Shown here: positions 1-11,518 of the stretch, piece by piece
Position numbering within the stretch: the first letter of the stretch is position 1
Layout of the letters: the number at the start of each line of letters is the position of its first letter
From: Symsagittifera roscoffensis
Lineage: Eukaryota; Xenacoelomorpha; Acoela; Convolutidae
Direction: 5' to 3'
Length of the DNA: 64,000 nt
Assembly: GCF_963678635.1 (NCBI RefSeq)
Contig: NC_087067.1
Coordinates: 2,294,001 to 2,358,000, forward strand
The notes under the pieces: model-generated
The model's input: the letters and a program-made list of their open reading frames with translations, nothing else
What the model was told of the DNA's origin: nothing
Databases searched by the model: none
Position numbers and translations under genes: made by a program

Positions 1-335
1 GCCTATTTTCGGAGAGAGATCAACTTTTCAAAGTCACGTGAATATGTTTCTCAATTAGACTTATCTTTTTTTCTCGGGGGCGGAATAAAGATCTTATCAG
101 ATTAATTTTTCACCTGAGGTAATTTTTGGGGGTATAAGACCGGGCTCCTTGGGGACATTCTGCTCAATTGTTAATTAAGTGGATAACTCTTTGACATCGC
201 TGAGGGAAACAAATTCTTATCAGATTAATTTTTTACATGAGTTACTCACCGGGGTATTTAACCGGCATCCTTGGGAGTAAATTGTTTATACGTAATTAGG
301 GATAGCTTTATGACATCACCGAGGGGAAAACAATT
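1..335 (+). repeat. Left terminal inverted repeat of the Polinton
   Basis: Matches the reverse complement of 25080-25323 with many substitutions and small indels. It contains two diverged sub-repeats of about 120 bp (about 93-215 and 216-335), each running from TTATCAGATTAATTTTT to TGACATC(G/A)C(T/C)GAGGG. A CACGTG E-box lies at about 36-41 and is conserved in the right terminus. Confidence 0.85.
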
Positions 336-479
336 TAAAAAAAGTAAATTATAGAAGCGGCCCTTCCGTTTAGGCACGGTCGTGCACAAGCTGGATAGGG
401 CCCATACCAGCATTATATAAATACATCAATAAACAATATTGCAGTAATTAAGTCAAGTCAGCATTTAGTGCATTGTGAT

Positions 480-1838
480 TAGAAGTATTTATTTCATTCG
501 TCCCTCCTCTACAACACCACTAATTGAATTGTCTATGAATGGGGTCTTACGCAGTGATCTGCACCCCCGTATACAAAGGATAGCGCTCCTGAGCAGCGCG
601 AAGCTTATCTTAGTTTTTAAATAGTTTATTGTTTCTGAGTAGCTTTCATGCCTTTTTTCACTAAGTTTTTCAGCTATGCACTGCATTGTCTGAGTGAAGG
701 GCGTGGGTAAGGTCGAAAGATTGACCACATGCAGAAGTGACTGGAATGTTGGTTGGTTCCCATCCATATCTGAGATAAATTCCATCCCGGAATTCGGATT
801 TATTCAGGTTATTCTGTCGATAATTTTTTTTGCGATTTTGGCTATTTTCTTTGATATTTCAACTGACTGTTGACCAAAGTGCGTTAGTATGCGTCTCCAC
901 TCATTTGCTTCCAGACCTGAGGGTCCATGAGAGCCATGTGTTGTCATGGCAGACTTCCTAATTTTCTGGGCGTTTATTTGGTCGAATGTGGATGAGTGGA
1001 AAGGGATTGCATCTTCGGAGCATGATGTTATATAGTTGCTGTTTACTGGCTCCGCGGGAGGGTGTTTCTCTATGAGGATTTGCTCAACAGTTTGTCTTTT
1101 GACGGTTTCATCGAGTGAAAGAACTCCCTTGGAGGTATCAGTTAATTTAGCAATAGTACTTGATATTTTTCCGGTGCTCATTAATATAATAATTTGGTGT
1201 GCTTCAATTTTACTTTCTTCTTCTTACTCTTTACCAACCACAATTGCAGCGCTTTTCCCTCGTTAAAAACCGTCCAGTTTGCCCTTATGCCATTGCTTAA
1301 GCCTTCTTGCTATAGTTTTGGAGTTCGATCCATCGCTCTCCGATTTGGTTTTGCATAGCATGAGGTGAGAGAATATCATTGTTGAGTGCATTGCGTATGT
1401 GTTTCAATTAACGAGTTGAGGGTTCTATTTAGAATTTCTATAAAGTTAAACCCAACTCTGTTTTTTGCGAGGATCATGAAGACTGGTTTCCGGTGCACTA
1501 CTTGGCTGTAGATTGTTCTTATTTTATCTTTTAGTTCAGGTGTGGGATTTGACCAGGGGTTGGGTGTGGCTGTTAGTTGCGTTGCTGTTTGCAATGGCAG
1601 GATTTTGATCGTTGGTCGAAGAAGCTTGTTGAGGTTGTGTTGGAGGGGCTTGAATGTCAGTGGTAGTGTTGTCTGTAATCAGGGGGGTGCAGCGAATGCT
1701 TTTGAAATTGTCGTCGTGGTCGCTGGCTCGGTTAAGGCCGCTGCATTTTACATGCATGTAGGCTGCGCATGTTGTGCACCAAATTCCACGGCCGCGTAGG
1801 TGGTCATTACATATGACACAATGTGTTTGATCTGACAT
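480..1838 (-). pseudogene. Retroelement remnant: PHD-like zinc finger plus reverse-transcriptase-flanking region
   Basis: Minus-strand reading frames read in order. A Cys/His cluster at about 1838-1700 (CVICNDHL, WCTTCAAYMHVKC) looks like a PHD-type finger and is followed by a Thr/Gln/Pro-rich linker. A segment at 1181-804 contains EKHPPAEPVN and GSHGPSGLEANEWRRIL. A C-terminal segment at 785-489 ends RSAILCIRGCRSL. I recognise the GPSG-(I/L)-x-A-x-x-W block and the final ISFALL-x-RSA-x-LC-x-RG block from retroelement proteins of cnidarians and other invertebrates, where the polymerase core lies between them. Here the core is missing, so this is an internally deleted copy. Frames are broken. 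The class of retroelement is uncertain. Confidence 0.45.
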
Positions 1839-2030
1839 TATATGAGGAGGAGCGGTATCGTCAGTTTATCAAGAGAATTTAGAAATAATATAAGCAAGAA
1901 AATGAGTAAAGAATTCATTACCAAAGAACGAGATTTGGATGCCGTCCCGGCAGAACATTTGAGGGGTTAGATTTAAGTTAAGATCGGGCGGGCGAAACAA
2001 TGAGTGTGTGTGGATGAACATATTTATTAA

Positions 2031-2592
2031 TCAAGTCTTACAGCACATGGTTATGAGTGTAAAGTTTGCGATTAACATAGTTTTTTTGGAGCTTTGGATT
2101 GTTTTGGGGAGAATTAAAGTTTTGGGCTGGAACTTGTTTGTAATTAGATTGATTAAGTTTTTCCTCTTCAGCTCAATTTTTCGTGGATGCAGCCTATTGT
2201 CACTAAACCCGGCGATAATGGTAACTATATTAAGGTGCTTTGGTCTGTATTGTAAAACTGTTTGATACAGATCTTGGAGTGTGGCGCCGCGGTACGAGTG
2301 AATTGCAGATTTTACTAGAGCTGGTTTGATATATTTTGTCCTTGGTGTGCCAATTACAAGATTCCGTAAAAAGTCAGGGATACGCCATGCCTGGAATCGG
2401 GGCATCCGCCTGAAACACAGACAGGGAAGGCAACGGAGAAGCTCTTACATAGAAAGATGGGGGGATGGTTGGGCGATTAATCAAAGAGTTTAATTTAAAT
2501 ATGAGTTTTAAAAAAATGAAAATAAAAGAACAAACGAAAAAGTGATAGGTAGGAACGGTACACACTGTGGTGTTGTTGAAGGGTAGTTCCAC
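2031..2592 (-). pseudogene. SGNH-hydrolase-like ORF, probable 5' part of the same retroelement
   Basis: A 124-residue minus-strand frame (2405-2031) continues from an upstream frame at 2592-2374. It contains VIGTPRTKYI where an SGNH (GDSL-like) fold would carry its first block, YRGATLQDLY as a second block and IIAGFSDNRL in the position of the G-x-N-D block. SGNH domains of this kind occur in ORFs of several invertebrate retroelements. The catalytic Ser block is not convincing, so the copy is probably dead. Its position upstream, on the same strand as the PHD/reverse-transcriptase remnant, suggests one element. Confidence 0.4.
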
Positions 2593-2599
2593 CTGCTAA

Positions 2600-3095
2600 C
2601 TCCTTCTTGCGTCTAGATACGCCAGGGAAGCTTCACTCGCCTACGGCTGGGACGGCGATATTTGGTAAGATAATCAGAAGAGGAAAGCCCAGCGCGCATA
2701 TGATATCTATTTATTAAGTTTGAAAGAAATCTATTTAATAAGTTTATCACAATTAGGCTAATTGTATCAATTGTATCAGAGTTTTGTTTTCACTTGAATT
2801 GTTTATCCACCTAATTATCCAGTATTGCTGGTCCATTTTATTTAATTTTTTTAAAAAAATTGGAGGATAAAATTATAAATTAGTCATTAGAGGGAGTTCT
2901 TGTTCCTTCCTTTCCTAAATTTAGAATCAAGTTCATTATCTGCCATAATTGCAGTTTCTTCAGCTGCGTCTAAATTAGCTTAAAAACAGCTTCAATTTAT
3001 TTTCAACTTCTCTTGAACTTTATATTATTAAGTTTCATTCAAAAATTTAAATCATGATGGCAGCTGGGATAGCTCTCTGAAAGCCAGAATTCGAT
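2600..3095. other. AT-rich gap without a recognisable gene
   Basis: The first 100 bases are GC-richer and may belong to the 5' end of the adjacent retroelement. The rest is AT-rich with no open frame or repeat that I can identify. Confidence 0.4.
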
Positions 3096-3581
3096 ATGGA
3101 AACGCGACGCGTAGACTCCACAAAACCTAAAGAAGTGATGCTTGTTCAGAACTCTCCATTTAACGACTTGGAAGTTGCACAGCAGATGCTAGTTGCGATA
3201 CAACCCGAAACGCCCCAAATTACCAGAACACAGATGCTTCCTGAGAACTCCCCATTCAACGACTTGGAAGATTGAAAACTGTTTTGTATAATCGCTGACT
3301 CCATCCCACCTTAAGAAGCGATGCTTCCTGAGAACTCTCCGTTCAACGACATGGAAGCTGGACATCGGATGCTGGTTGAGATGAACCCCGAAACGCCTCA
3401 AATCACCAGAACAAAGATGCTTCCTGAGAACTCCCATATCAACGACTTGGAAGATCGAAAACTACGTAAACGGAAACATCAAGGAATTATGCATCCGATG
3501 CAGAGACGGTCACAGGACAAGAAAATAAGAGTAGCGAAAATTAGAGCTTCTCAAAAACTGACCTCGAACAGAGATATTTAA
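3096..3581 (+). pseudogene. Polinton-borne ORF with tandem peptide repeats (copy 1)
   Basis: One frame runs from an ATG at 3096 and is interrupted in phase by stops at 3273 and 3315, then is open to 3581. It contains four occurrences of a motif like MLPENSPFNDLE. Longer units of about 37 residues add QMLV-x-(I/M)-x-P-x-TPQITRT. The C-terminus is strongly basic (RKLRKRKHQ, RRSQDKKIR). I do not recognise the family. Both stops fall in the same link between units, so an unrecognised short intron is an alternative to simple decay. It lies between the retroelement and the polymerase, pointing toward the polymerase's 3' end. Confidence 0.45.
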
Positions 3582-4770
3582 ACTGTTTAACTTAAATGTT
3601 AGTGTTAAGATTTTCGATTGTCTGTTGTCTAAAAATTGATTTCATTGTTTTGCTAATTTTCGTGTCCTAGAAAGCAGTTTGAATGGTTTTTGTCGAGTTT
3701 TCACAATATAATAATCCGATATGATACGGCTCATTAGACAAAAAAATAAGTAAAAATTTTATTTGGAATCTTAAAAAAAAGGAGCAGCAAAAAATTATAT
3801 TTTAATCATCAAACAACTAGGATTTTCTTTTTTAAAGTCAGTTTTGGGTTTTTCCAAAAAAAATATTAGTGTGCTTGAGCTCAGTGAACGAGTATGTTTT
3901 CAACAACAAAATTTTTTTTTTTAAATTTTCCTAAGTAGAAACACCAATCTCACGATAAAAATTCTCCTTGCTCTTGTTTCTCTTACTGATAAACATCGAA
4001 AACTATCCTGGAAAACTCGAAGATCGAAAACTGTCCTGGATAATCGCTGACTACATCCCACTTGAAGAAGCGATGCTTCCTGCGAGCTCTCCATTCAACG
4101 ACATGGAAGCAGGACATCGAATGCTTGTTAATATGAACCCCAAAATGCCCCAAATTTCCAGAACACAGATGTTTCCTAAGAAATCCCGATTCAACGACTT
4201 GGAAATCGTAAACTACGTAAACGGAACATCGAGGAATTATTCATCCGATGCATAGACGATCACAGGTTAAGAAAATAAGAGACGCGAAAGTTAGAGCTTC
4301 GCAAAAACTGACCCCGAACAAATATATTTTATTTGTCTAACTTAAATGATAGTGTTAAGATTTTCGATTGTCTTTTGTTTAAAAATTGATTTCATTGTTT
4401 TGCTGATTTTTGTGTCTCCTAGAAAGCAATTTGAATGGGTTTTGTCGAGTTTTCACAATATAAAAATCCGATTTGATACGGCTCATTAGACAAAAAAGTT
4501 GAATTTTGTTTAGAATCTTTTAAAAAGGAACAGCAAAAATTTGTCTCGATTCTTCCAAATGGAAAAAATTAAATTATATTTTAATTATCACACAACTAGG
4601 ATTTTTTAAAAGTCAGGTTTGGATTTTTTTCAAAAAAAAAAATGAGTGTGCTGGAGTTCAGTGAACGAGTAAGTTCTCAACAAAGAACCATTTTACATTT
4701 TGCTAAGTAGAAACACCAATCTCACTATGAAATTTCTCCTTCTCTTGTTTCCCTAACCAATGAGCAGTTC
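3270..4770. repeat. Tandem duplication of about 0.75 kb
   Basis: Unit 1 (about 3270-3990) and unit 2 (about 4027-4770) share the peptide-repeat coding end and a downstream stretch with TTTTCGATTGTCT, GATACGGCTCATTAGACAAA and AAGTAGAAACACCAATCTCA in the same order and spacing. Confidence 0.75.
4027..4255 (+). pseudogene. Second copy of the peptide-repeat ORF
   Basis: Duplicate of the last part of the preceding gene: SSPFNDMEAGHRMLV, PQISRTQMFP and RFNDLE are recognisable, after which the frame diverges and stops at 4255. The duplication also includes 3' sequence: 3590-3960 recurs at about 4338-4740 with small indels. It is therefore a tandem duplication of roughly 0.75 kb covering coding end and downstream sequence. 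Confidence 0.5.
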
Positions 4771-4899
4771 TCGTGATAATATCTTGAATAGGGAAAAAAT
4801 AAACATCAATAAAAATCTATTGTTCGAAAATAACAGAACTTATAGATACAATTTTCGGGATAAAACTTAAACCAAATGCAATCAAAGATATAAGAAAGT

Positions 4900-7800
4900 T
4901 CAAATCTTCAGAGGTAGTGTATGAGTTCCATCTGCTAGCACTTCTCGTTTTGGGTAGAAAAATGAAAGAGTTTTCTTTTTCAGTGTATAAGTTACCACTT
5001 TCTCATTCTTTTGCACTCTGGATCCTCTGTTCGTAGTCTCAATTTCTGCGTGCTCAAGTAAAACACTTCGCTATTTCTGCATCGGCGATTTACTTAACAG
5101 GGCTGTTTGGTTTCTACTTCTTGAACTCAGTTCAACTGTTTTAGTACTTTCATCCAGAAAGTAGTACGTTTTTGAGCATAAGGTAACCATCTTCGTGCAT
5201 CGGAACTCTTCTTTGAAGAGACCCAGAGTTCTCTGATCATACATGTTGTTTCTGACATTTTGTGTGAAAAAATTAAAGATCGAATTAGCAGTGAAATGTC
5301 TCTACAATCGTTACTCCTCATTAAATTCTTTTCATTTCGGTTTTGATGATACCCGCGATCACTTCCATAGATTGAAAGATATAAACTGTCCGTATCCATT
5401 TTAATGAACTCATATTTATCAAGATCGCAGAATGGATCAGAAAAATCATAGACGAGTTCAAGCATTACTACTTTTGCATACCGTAGGATGAAAACTCCCA
5501 CTATAATTAGTTCTTTGTGTTCAACTTTAGATTTACCGAGTTCAAATTCATAAAGTTCGTTTGGTAGATCGTTAAACTTTCTTAACATCTTATCATTCAC
5601 CAAAGTATTGACATATGATCCAACTACATACTTCGTTCGAGTATGTTTGGAACGATCCATGATTTGGTTCCCATAGGCACTGTTATCCACCAGTTTCTCA
5701 AAATTGGCACAAACAGCAGAGTCAGCATTAAGATCTCCTTGTCGTCTTGCTTCAACTACTTCATTAACGAATTTCTCGAAACACTGTTCCGACTGGAATT
5801 GTATAAAGAAGTGGACTCTTTTCAAAACCAGAACATATTTCAATGGCGTGATTATTGGTCCTCGCGATAAAATCATGCTAGAAATAAGCATTCTTCTCAG
5901 TTTTTTTTCAATAGATCCTGCATTGATGCAAAGCTTTTCATGAACTCGCCTATATCATCCCGACCGTCTTCACAGTTTTTAAATATTGGAGGGAATTGAG
6001 AAAATTTTAACTTCAAGTGATCTGATACCTCAATTTCAACATCTGCAACTGCAAACATTTCTCCAAGTCGAATTTTTTCAATCAACTCATTCACGGTTAT
6101 CGGTTTTTTTGAGAGAAAATGTGTTTTCAAGAAAACTCCGACTTCGTATTGATTATTGCGAGCCCATTCCCACCATTGACCTTGTCTGATTGTAACTACT
6201 TGAAGACCGAAGCTCTGCAGATACTGCTTTCGTTTCACTGTTCTTTCATGATGCACGAGTCCCTTTTTTGAGTTCTTCTTCCGAATGATGTTTATGGTCC
6301 TGGCAAGCACAGAAATGGAAGAGTCAAACATCCGCTTCAAAAACAGTTTCACAATGCTGGCAATACCTGTCCACTGAAAAGGTCCAAAATGTTTTTGTCT
6401 ACGAGCAGTGAACTGTGATTTTATTTGACAGTTTGTTTTCTGTTCTTGTAATTATGTCAAAACCATGAGCTGTCGATGATCTTTTTTCGACCCATTCGAG
6501 TATTCCCATATTAAGTAAGGACCAGTAGGCATGTCTTTCATCGTCGAATATGGATAGAGTTGACTCGCATCTATGCCGATGACTGTGTTACATATATTTC
6601 GACTATCTATTCTGCAATTTTCTGTGGTTTTGGCGTATCTGGTGAAAATTATTGACGGACCATCTGTAAGATTTTGTCGAATGTACGTATCATGCAAGAA
6701 GTCGGCCTTATCAAAGGGAAAAAACTTTGCACAGTTTTTTGTTATAATTTTCCAGGAATTTTTTCAACACCTGCATATTTTTCTGTTGCCAAATAATTTC
6801 TAACTCCTCGTAATTCTCTTCTTTTGTCTTTCTTCGTTAAAATAATTCTCTTCTTCGTTAAAATCAGTTTTGGTTGTGTCTCTCCTCTACTGTACTGTTT
6901 GCATCGTCGATTTGATCCGAGATTTCTTCACACTCATTCATCTTTTCATTCAGATCGCTGAATACTCTAAAATTTTTCATTGACCAGAACTGAACTCAAC
7001 TGACTAACTCCCAAAAACTTTTCGATAAAATCCCGAACTAATTTTTTCGGGTCAGAATTGCATAAAAATTATACTCCATTACCAAAAGAATAGCTAATGG
7101 AAACGCTTATAGGTACATGTCGCCCAATCCAGGTGGTCGAATCTGAGTTTTCAGTGTGTTATCTGCAACTGTGATAGACTCAAAGTCCAAAACGGCTGAA
7201 TATTGATCTCACAAATATCTTCTAGTATTTAAATATCGTCTTCAGCAACTCTAGGGAATCCTTCCAATTTAACCCGTGATATTGCAATGAACCGCTCAAA
7301 AATCTGATCAGTTTTAAAGGCTGAGGAATCAGAACCATGTAATTCGAAGGCAAGCGCACGAAAAAAAAACATAAATTGTCATGATAAGGCTTGCGATTTG
7401 AGTCGGATAATAAAGATTTGATAGTTGGATTTCTCAACATTCTATCGGGGAGATTAATACTTTGGCAACCGATTTCTCAACATTCTATTACGGAGATTAA
7501 TACTTCGGCAACCGAGGGGAATTTTTTTCATCAGGTTTTTAAAAAAAGTAACGTTGGTTACAGAAAAAAATTCCATTGTGTCAAGACGGTGACAAGCAAC
7601 GTTCTCTAGCAAGTGTGCATTTTCATGGCTTTTCTTTAGTGCATCAAGATCACTTCGTTGTGATATAACAACTGGGTTTAGAAAAACAGTATTATTATCG
7701 GCTGCATAATAATACTTGAAGGAGTCGTTGTCCGTGATATTTTTTAGAACAAAACGAAAAGCTTTATTCAGTTTAACGATGCAACTCATCTCATCAAATA

Positions 7801-8266
7801 TAGCATCTAACTGATCTTTAACAAGTTTCGTGTCAGATCCGTTTATACGGAAGTTTTACACGACCTTTTTCGGCAATTCCATCTTTTCCATCGTCTCGAC
7901 TGAAGTGTTTCACAGACTCCATATCCTGAAGCAGAGCAGAATTCGATTGAAATTCACGCAAAACTACTGGACCCGCATCGTTGTGTTTTCGGATTCGTCT
8001 ATGTTCTTCTCTTTTATGTCTGTGAAGACGATAAAAGGACAAAAAGCCTTTTCCGCAAATATTACAAACGAAAGGTCAAGACTTGGCATGATTTTTTAGG
8101 ACATGCACACGAATTTCATCTTCCGTAGAAAATGATACTCGATCATCAGAACAATTGTGACGACTATGCTTTTGTTCGGTATGCCGCTCCGAATTTCTTT
8201 TCATTAGATCATTAGAGTGAGCTCACATTTAAGACACTTGATTTTACAATCCGATGGCGCGATCAT
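4900..8266 (-). pseudogene. Protein-primed family-B DNA polymerase (Polinton pPolB), degenerate
   Basis: Replicates the Polinton by protein priming. Read right to left: zinc-finger-like Cys/His pairs near 8250-8030 (KCLKCEL; CNICGKGFLSFYRLHRH), an N-terminal domain at about 7790-7150, then the catalytic domain. Family-B motifs are visible: A as DASQLYP (about 6565), B as KLVDNSAYG (about 5685) and C as MDTDSL (about 5390). The end with FYPKREVLADGT is typical of the Polinton branch, with the stop at 4900-4902. The span fits a protein of about 1,100 residues, normal for the family, taking the ATG at 8266 as start. At least six interruptions (for example near 7450, 7200-6700, 6400 and 5895) make it a pseudogene, although all three active-site motifs survive. 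Confidence 0.88.
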
Positions 8267-9134
8267 TTCCAGCTATTGTTGGAGTTTGGGATGTCGTTGT
8301 ATCTAGCGATATTTTCTGCTCTGATTTGACTAAATTATAAAAATCTTGTCCGGATTCTGAGTTTAAAATACTCTCAAATTTGTTTTAAAAAAAATGGGAC
8401 GTCAAATATTGAGGTTATACAGACAAAGAGTGAATTACAGAGTGTAAAACTTTCTATCAACAGAATTTGAATAGTTTTCTCAAGAATCTTTTCTTCTCGA
8501 CCCCCCTATGTTTAAAAGTTTTAGCAGGGAGATTCCGTTAAAAATCAACAGTTCTGCACATATATTGAATTCTGTCACCCTGAGAGTTGGATATTACTCT
8601 AAAATAATTGAAACTAACTGTTGAAAAACAATTAACGGATTATTAAAAAAATTCAGTAAAGGAATATTCTTCAGATAATTATGAAAGAGTTGGTCATCAA
8701 AAATCAAAACATTGAACATGCAATCTATCAAAGAGCAATTTCTTTTTTGATGTGGAGCTAACATAAACTCATTAAAATTTTCGAAAGAATTACAATTTGT
8801 TTTAAAAGAAAATGAAAGAAATACTGAAAATTTGCTGAGTTGGGTGTAAAAATTCGGAAAGAAAATTGCGACACCGCAAGCCCTAAGTATATAATGAAAG
8901 TGAGATAAAAAATTTCGAACAATTTTAAAAAACCACGTGACAAATTTCAACTCTCCTAATAATTGTATGACTTAGTTTTAAGCAGTGAAGTGTGACTAAA
9001 TTTGAAAAAAGTGCGCGGGATATGACAGTCAAAAATCAGCCAATCAATGTGACGAATTTTTAAAAAAAAATCACACTAACAATACTATTTCTATCAGATA
9101 TAATAATTCTAACTTGTGAAAGCAACAGATTTGA
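8267..9134. other. AT-rich divergent region between polymerase and rightward genes
   Basis: Separates the leftward polymerase from the rightward genes, so it should hold the divergent promoters. A minus-strand frame at 8950-8594 is AT-rich and Phe/Asn-rich, without recognisable motifs, and I do not call it a gene. Confidence 0.4.
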
Positions 9135-9809
9135 TTGAATAGAAGACTTAGTCCGGAAAAATCCAAAATTACAAGCAGAAAAATCTTTTTTTTTTTAAGC
9201 GCAACACTCCTTTTTTCAATTTTTCCACAAAAAACATTCCAACAAAGTGGAAAAATGGATCGAAAAAATGGTCACATTAGTGAAGCATGTCTATCAAAAA
9301 TCACTGCTATTCCTAAATCTGAATTAATTTTGCAAAAGCATCGTAGTGTTGGACTTATTAAAGATGGTCAAGACTCCAATTTAATGTGGGACTTTGTTGA
9401 GAAAACTTCTCGTCTTGTTAGAATTTCCATTCCAAAACAAGAGGAAAATTCTGTTCCCAGTGATTGGATTCATTTGAAAGTGCACAAACAGCAAGTTACT
9501 GGAACGGTGCTTCATCAAATGTTTTGTTCTTCAGCTTGAAGATGAGAAGATTGCTTTACCAGCTTCATCGGTTGAAAATGAAGCAGGAAACTATTATAGC
9601 GACTTCTACTCTATCGGAAAAACTCATCTGCAATCATCAGAAATCCCGAAAAAAACTGTCAAACAGGTTAATTTTCCTCACCAGCAGAAGACGCTCAAGA
9701 CGGTGATAAGTTCTGGGCAATATAGGAATCAAAGCGACACAAGATATGTATCTCGTGCGTCTACTACGACACCGTTGACTACTTGCGAACATATTTCCAT
9801 TACAAATTA
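9135..9809 (+). pseudogene. Unknown Polinton ORF, one frameshift
   Basis: The frame from ATG 9135 runs to about 9530 and contains DSNLMWDFVEKTSRLVRISI and SDWIHLKVHKQQVTGTV. It then shifts and continues openly from 9535 (LEDEKIALPASSVENE) to a stop at about 9808. The Trp/aromatic-containing N-terminal half and the Ser/Thr/Gln-rich tail look like one protein of about 220 residues. I do not recognise the family. It is the first rightward gene after the polymerase. Confidence 0.45.
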
Positions 9810-10408
9810 ATTACGAGACCAACGAAAATCCATACTTTTTAAAGAAAAGGATGCGTCAGTGTTCAAGTTGATGAGTTCAATAAGAGAATATCTGCTGTAG
9901 AATTTCTCATCGCAGAAAAGGTGAGGGTGAGTATAAGAGAAAATCATCGAAATAACGAACACGATTAGATGAACTCGCACTCTCATTTGAAAATGATTCA
10001 TTTGTAGGATTATTTTGCTTTTAAAACAGTGTGCTTAATATTGGTGAAAACCAATATTAAGCACAAGAGTTTCACAAATGAAATTTTAAAAAGAAATAAA
10101 GTTTTCCATTTAAAGATTTTTGGAACAAGTTTAAAACCGAAAAAGTTTTTAATTGATAATCATTGAAGGAAATTTTCTACCTAATTAAATAAATTGTTGA
10201 GAGAATATTTCAAACGGGCGTAGTTTTATCACCGTCGATTCAGTGTAAAAGGATAAAAAAAACTTAAGAATCAATATCTCCTTTTTTCAGCACAAATTCA
10301 ACCATTTCGAGACTCAACAGAGCATTAATTTTTCAGATAGAGAATACACTGCTCAATTTTGTTATTCTAATAGCATTCCCGATTTAGAAATACATTTACC
10401 TTTAGAGA
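9810..10408. other. AT-rich spacer with one strong hairpin
   Basis: No supported gene. It contains the 15-bp stem hairpin at 10031-10064 and otherwise A/T-rich sequence. Confidence 0.4.
10031..10064. terminator. Perfect 15-bp hairpin with GAAA loop
   Basis: GTGCTTAATATTGGT, a GAAA loop and the exact reverse complement. The loop is of GNRA type. It could mark transcript 3' ends between the flanking rightward ORFs, or be a protein-binding cruciform. The function is inferred from position only. Confidence 0.35.
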
Positions 10409-10623
10409 ATGAATACGAATCTATATAGAATAACTCAAAGGAAGCAAAATATTTCAACGCAATATCCTCAAAACTCGGTTAGAAAAAATTATTTCTTATC
10501 AGCTTGTCAGGAAATAGATGCGGTCTTATTGGACGAGTTGGATGTAGACTGTGTTTATGGAGGCATCATTGGGTTTGGAAACTCTAAATTCGACTGTTTT
10601 TTGAGTGTTTTTTTAAAAAACTA
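10409..10623 (+). pseudogene. Small unknown Polinton ORF
   Basis: 71-residue frame with ACQEIDAVLLDELDVDCVY and GGIIGFGNSKFDCFL. An overlapping second frame upstream (about 10330-10420; SNSIPDLEIHLPLENE) is open and looks coding, suggesting a frameshifted longer gene. No family is recognised. Confidence 0.3.
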
Positions 10624-10819
10624 AGATTACATGCAGCTCTTCATGGTGCGTCAGGATATATGAAAGCACGTTAAAACAAAGAAAAAGGCTACTGCTATGC
10701 AAAACCGTTTCCAGACTTTATAAATTGTTGCTTTGTCGGGCACGTAACAGGATTAGTTTACTGTTTGTTCATTAAAACATTTAACCTCAAAATCTATAGT
10801 GAAGTCAAGTTGTAAAGAA

Positions 10820-11345
10820 ATGAGTTCAATCGTTGTTGTGGATGTTGAGTTATTCACAAATGTAGTTGTGAAAGAAATTGGGATTTACAAATATGGAGCA
10901 GCTATTGGTTTGTCCTTTCTCCCACCTTATGTTATGAGCTTTTTATCCGATGAAGAAAGGAGACAATGTTCTTGGTTGACGAAATATCTCCACAAAATCG
11001 AAAGGAACTCAGGAGAGATTCCCTATCATCACTTATAGGAAACGTTGGACATAGTGACAAACTCTGATTCGATCAAATTTTTTTACGAACTTGAATGGAT
11101 CAACAAACATTTCTTACGCTCACTTAATATCATACTGTGTTGGATTAAATGCACAAAAAGCACCTGCAAATATCAATTTTTTTCAAAAGGTATCGAGAAG
11201 TGTAAGCTTTTGGAATCATCATTCAACCAAAAATTTACGATATTACAGACTACGGTTGTCCAACAATGACTGATGTTTTGATTGATCCTTCAAAATTGTG
11301 CAAATGTGACTCCTACCCGGAAAACATCTCAAAGACATTATGTTC
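10820..11345 (+). pseudogene. RNase H-fold/exonuclease-like conserved ORF, frameshifted
   Basis: From ATG 10820 the frame starts SSIVVVDVELFTN and contains GIYKYGAAIGLSFLPPY and WLTKYLHKI, ending at 11038. Further blocks appear in shifted frames (EKCKLLESSF; ITDYGCPTMTDV). The start resembles the first acidic motif of DEDD-type nuclease folds (an Asp followed by Glu in a hydrophobic strand). I have seen this arrangement in uncharacterised invertebrate mobile-element proteins, but assignment to a nuclease is inference. Confidence 0.35.
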
Positions 11346-11518
11346 TCAGGACTGTTCTTGTTCTTTTTTTGTTCTTTTCTTTTCAAGTAATAGTGAATCT
11401 AATTCTTGTTTCGACGATTGTATTTCGAATTAGTCAGGCTAGCCCATGCCAGGAATCATCGGTTTTTTTTGGTAGCAATTTTATCACGTTGTGTAGGTTA
11501 CATTTTACCATCTCCGCG

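Noticed and set aside
8594-8950. 118-residue minus-strand reading frame
   Set aside because: Phe/Asn/Leu-rich translation typical of AT-rich noncoding DNA, no motif, no duplicate under constraint.
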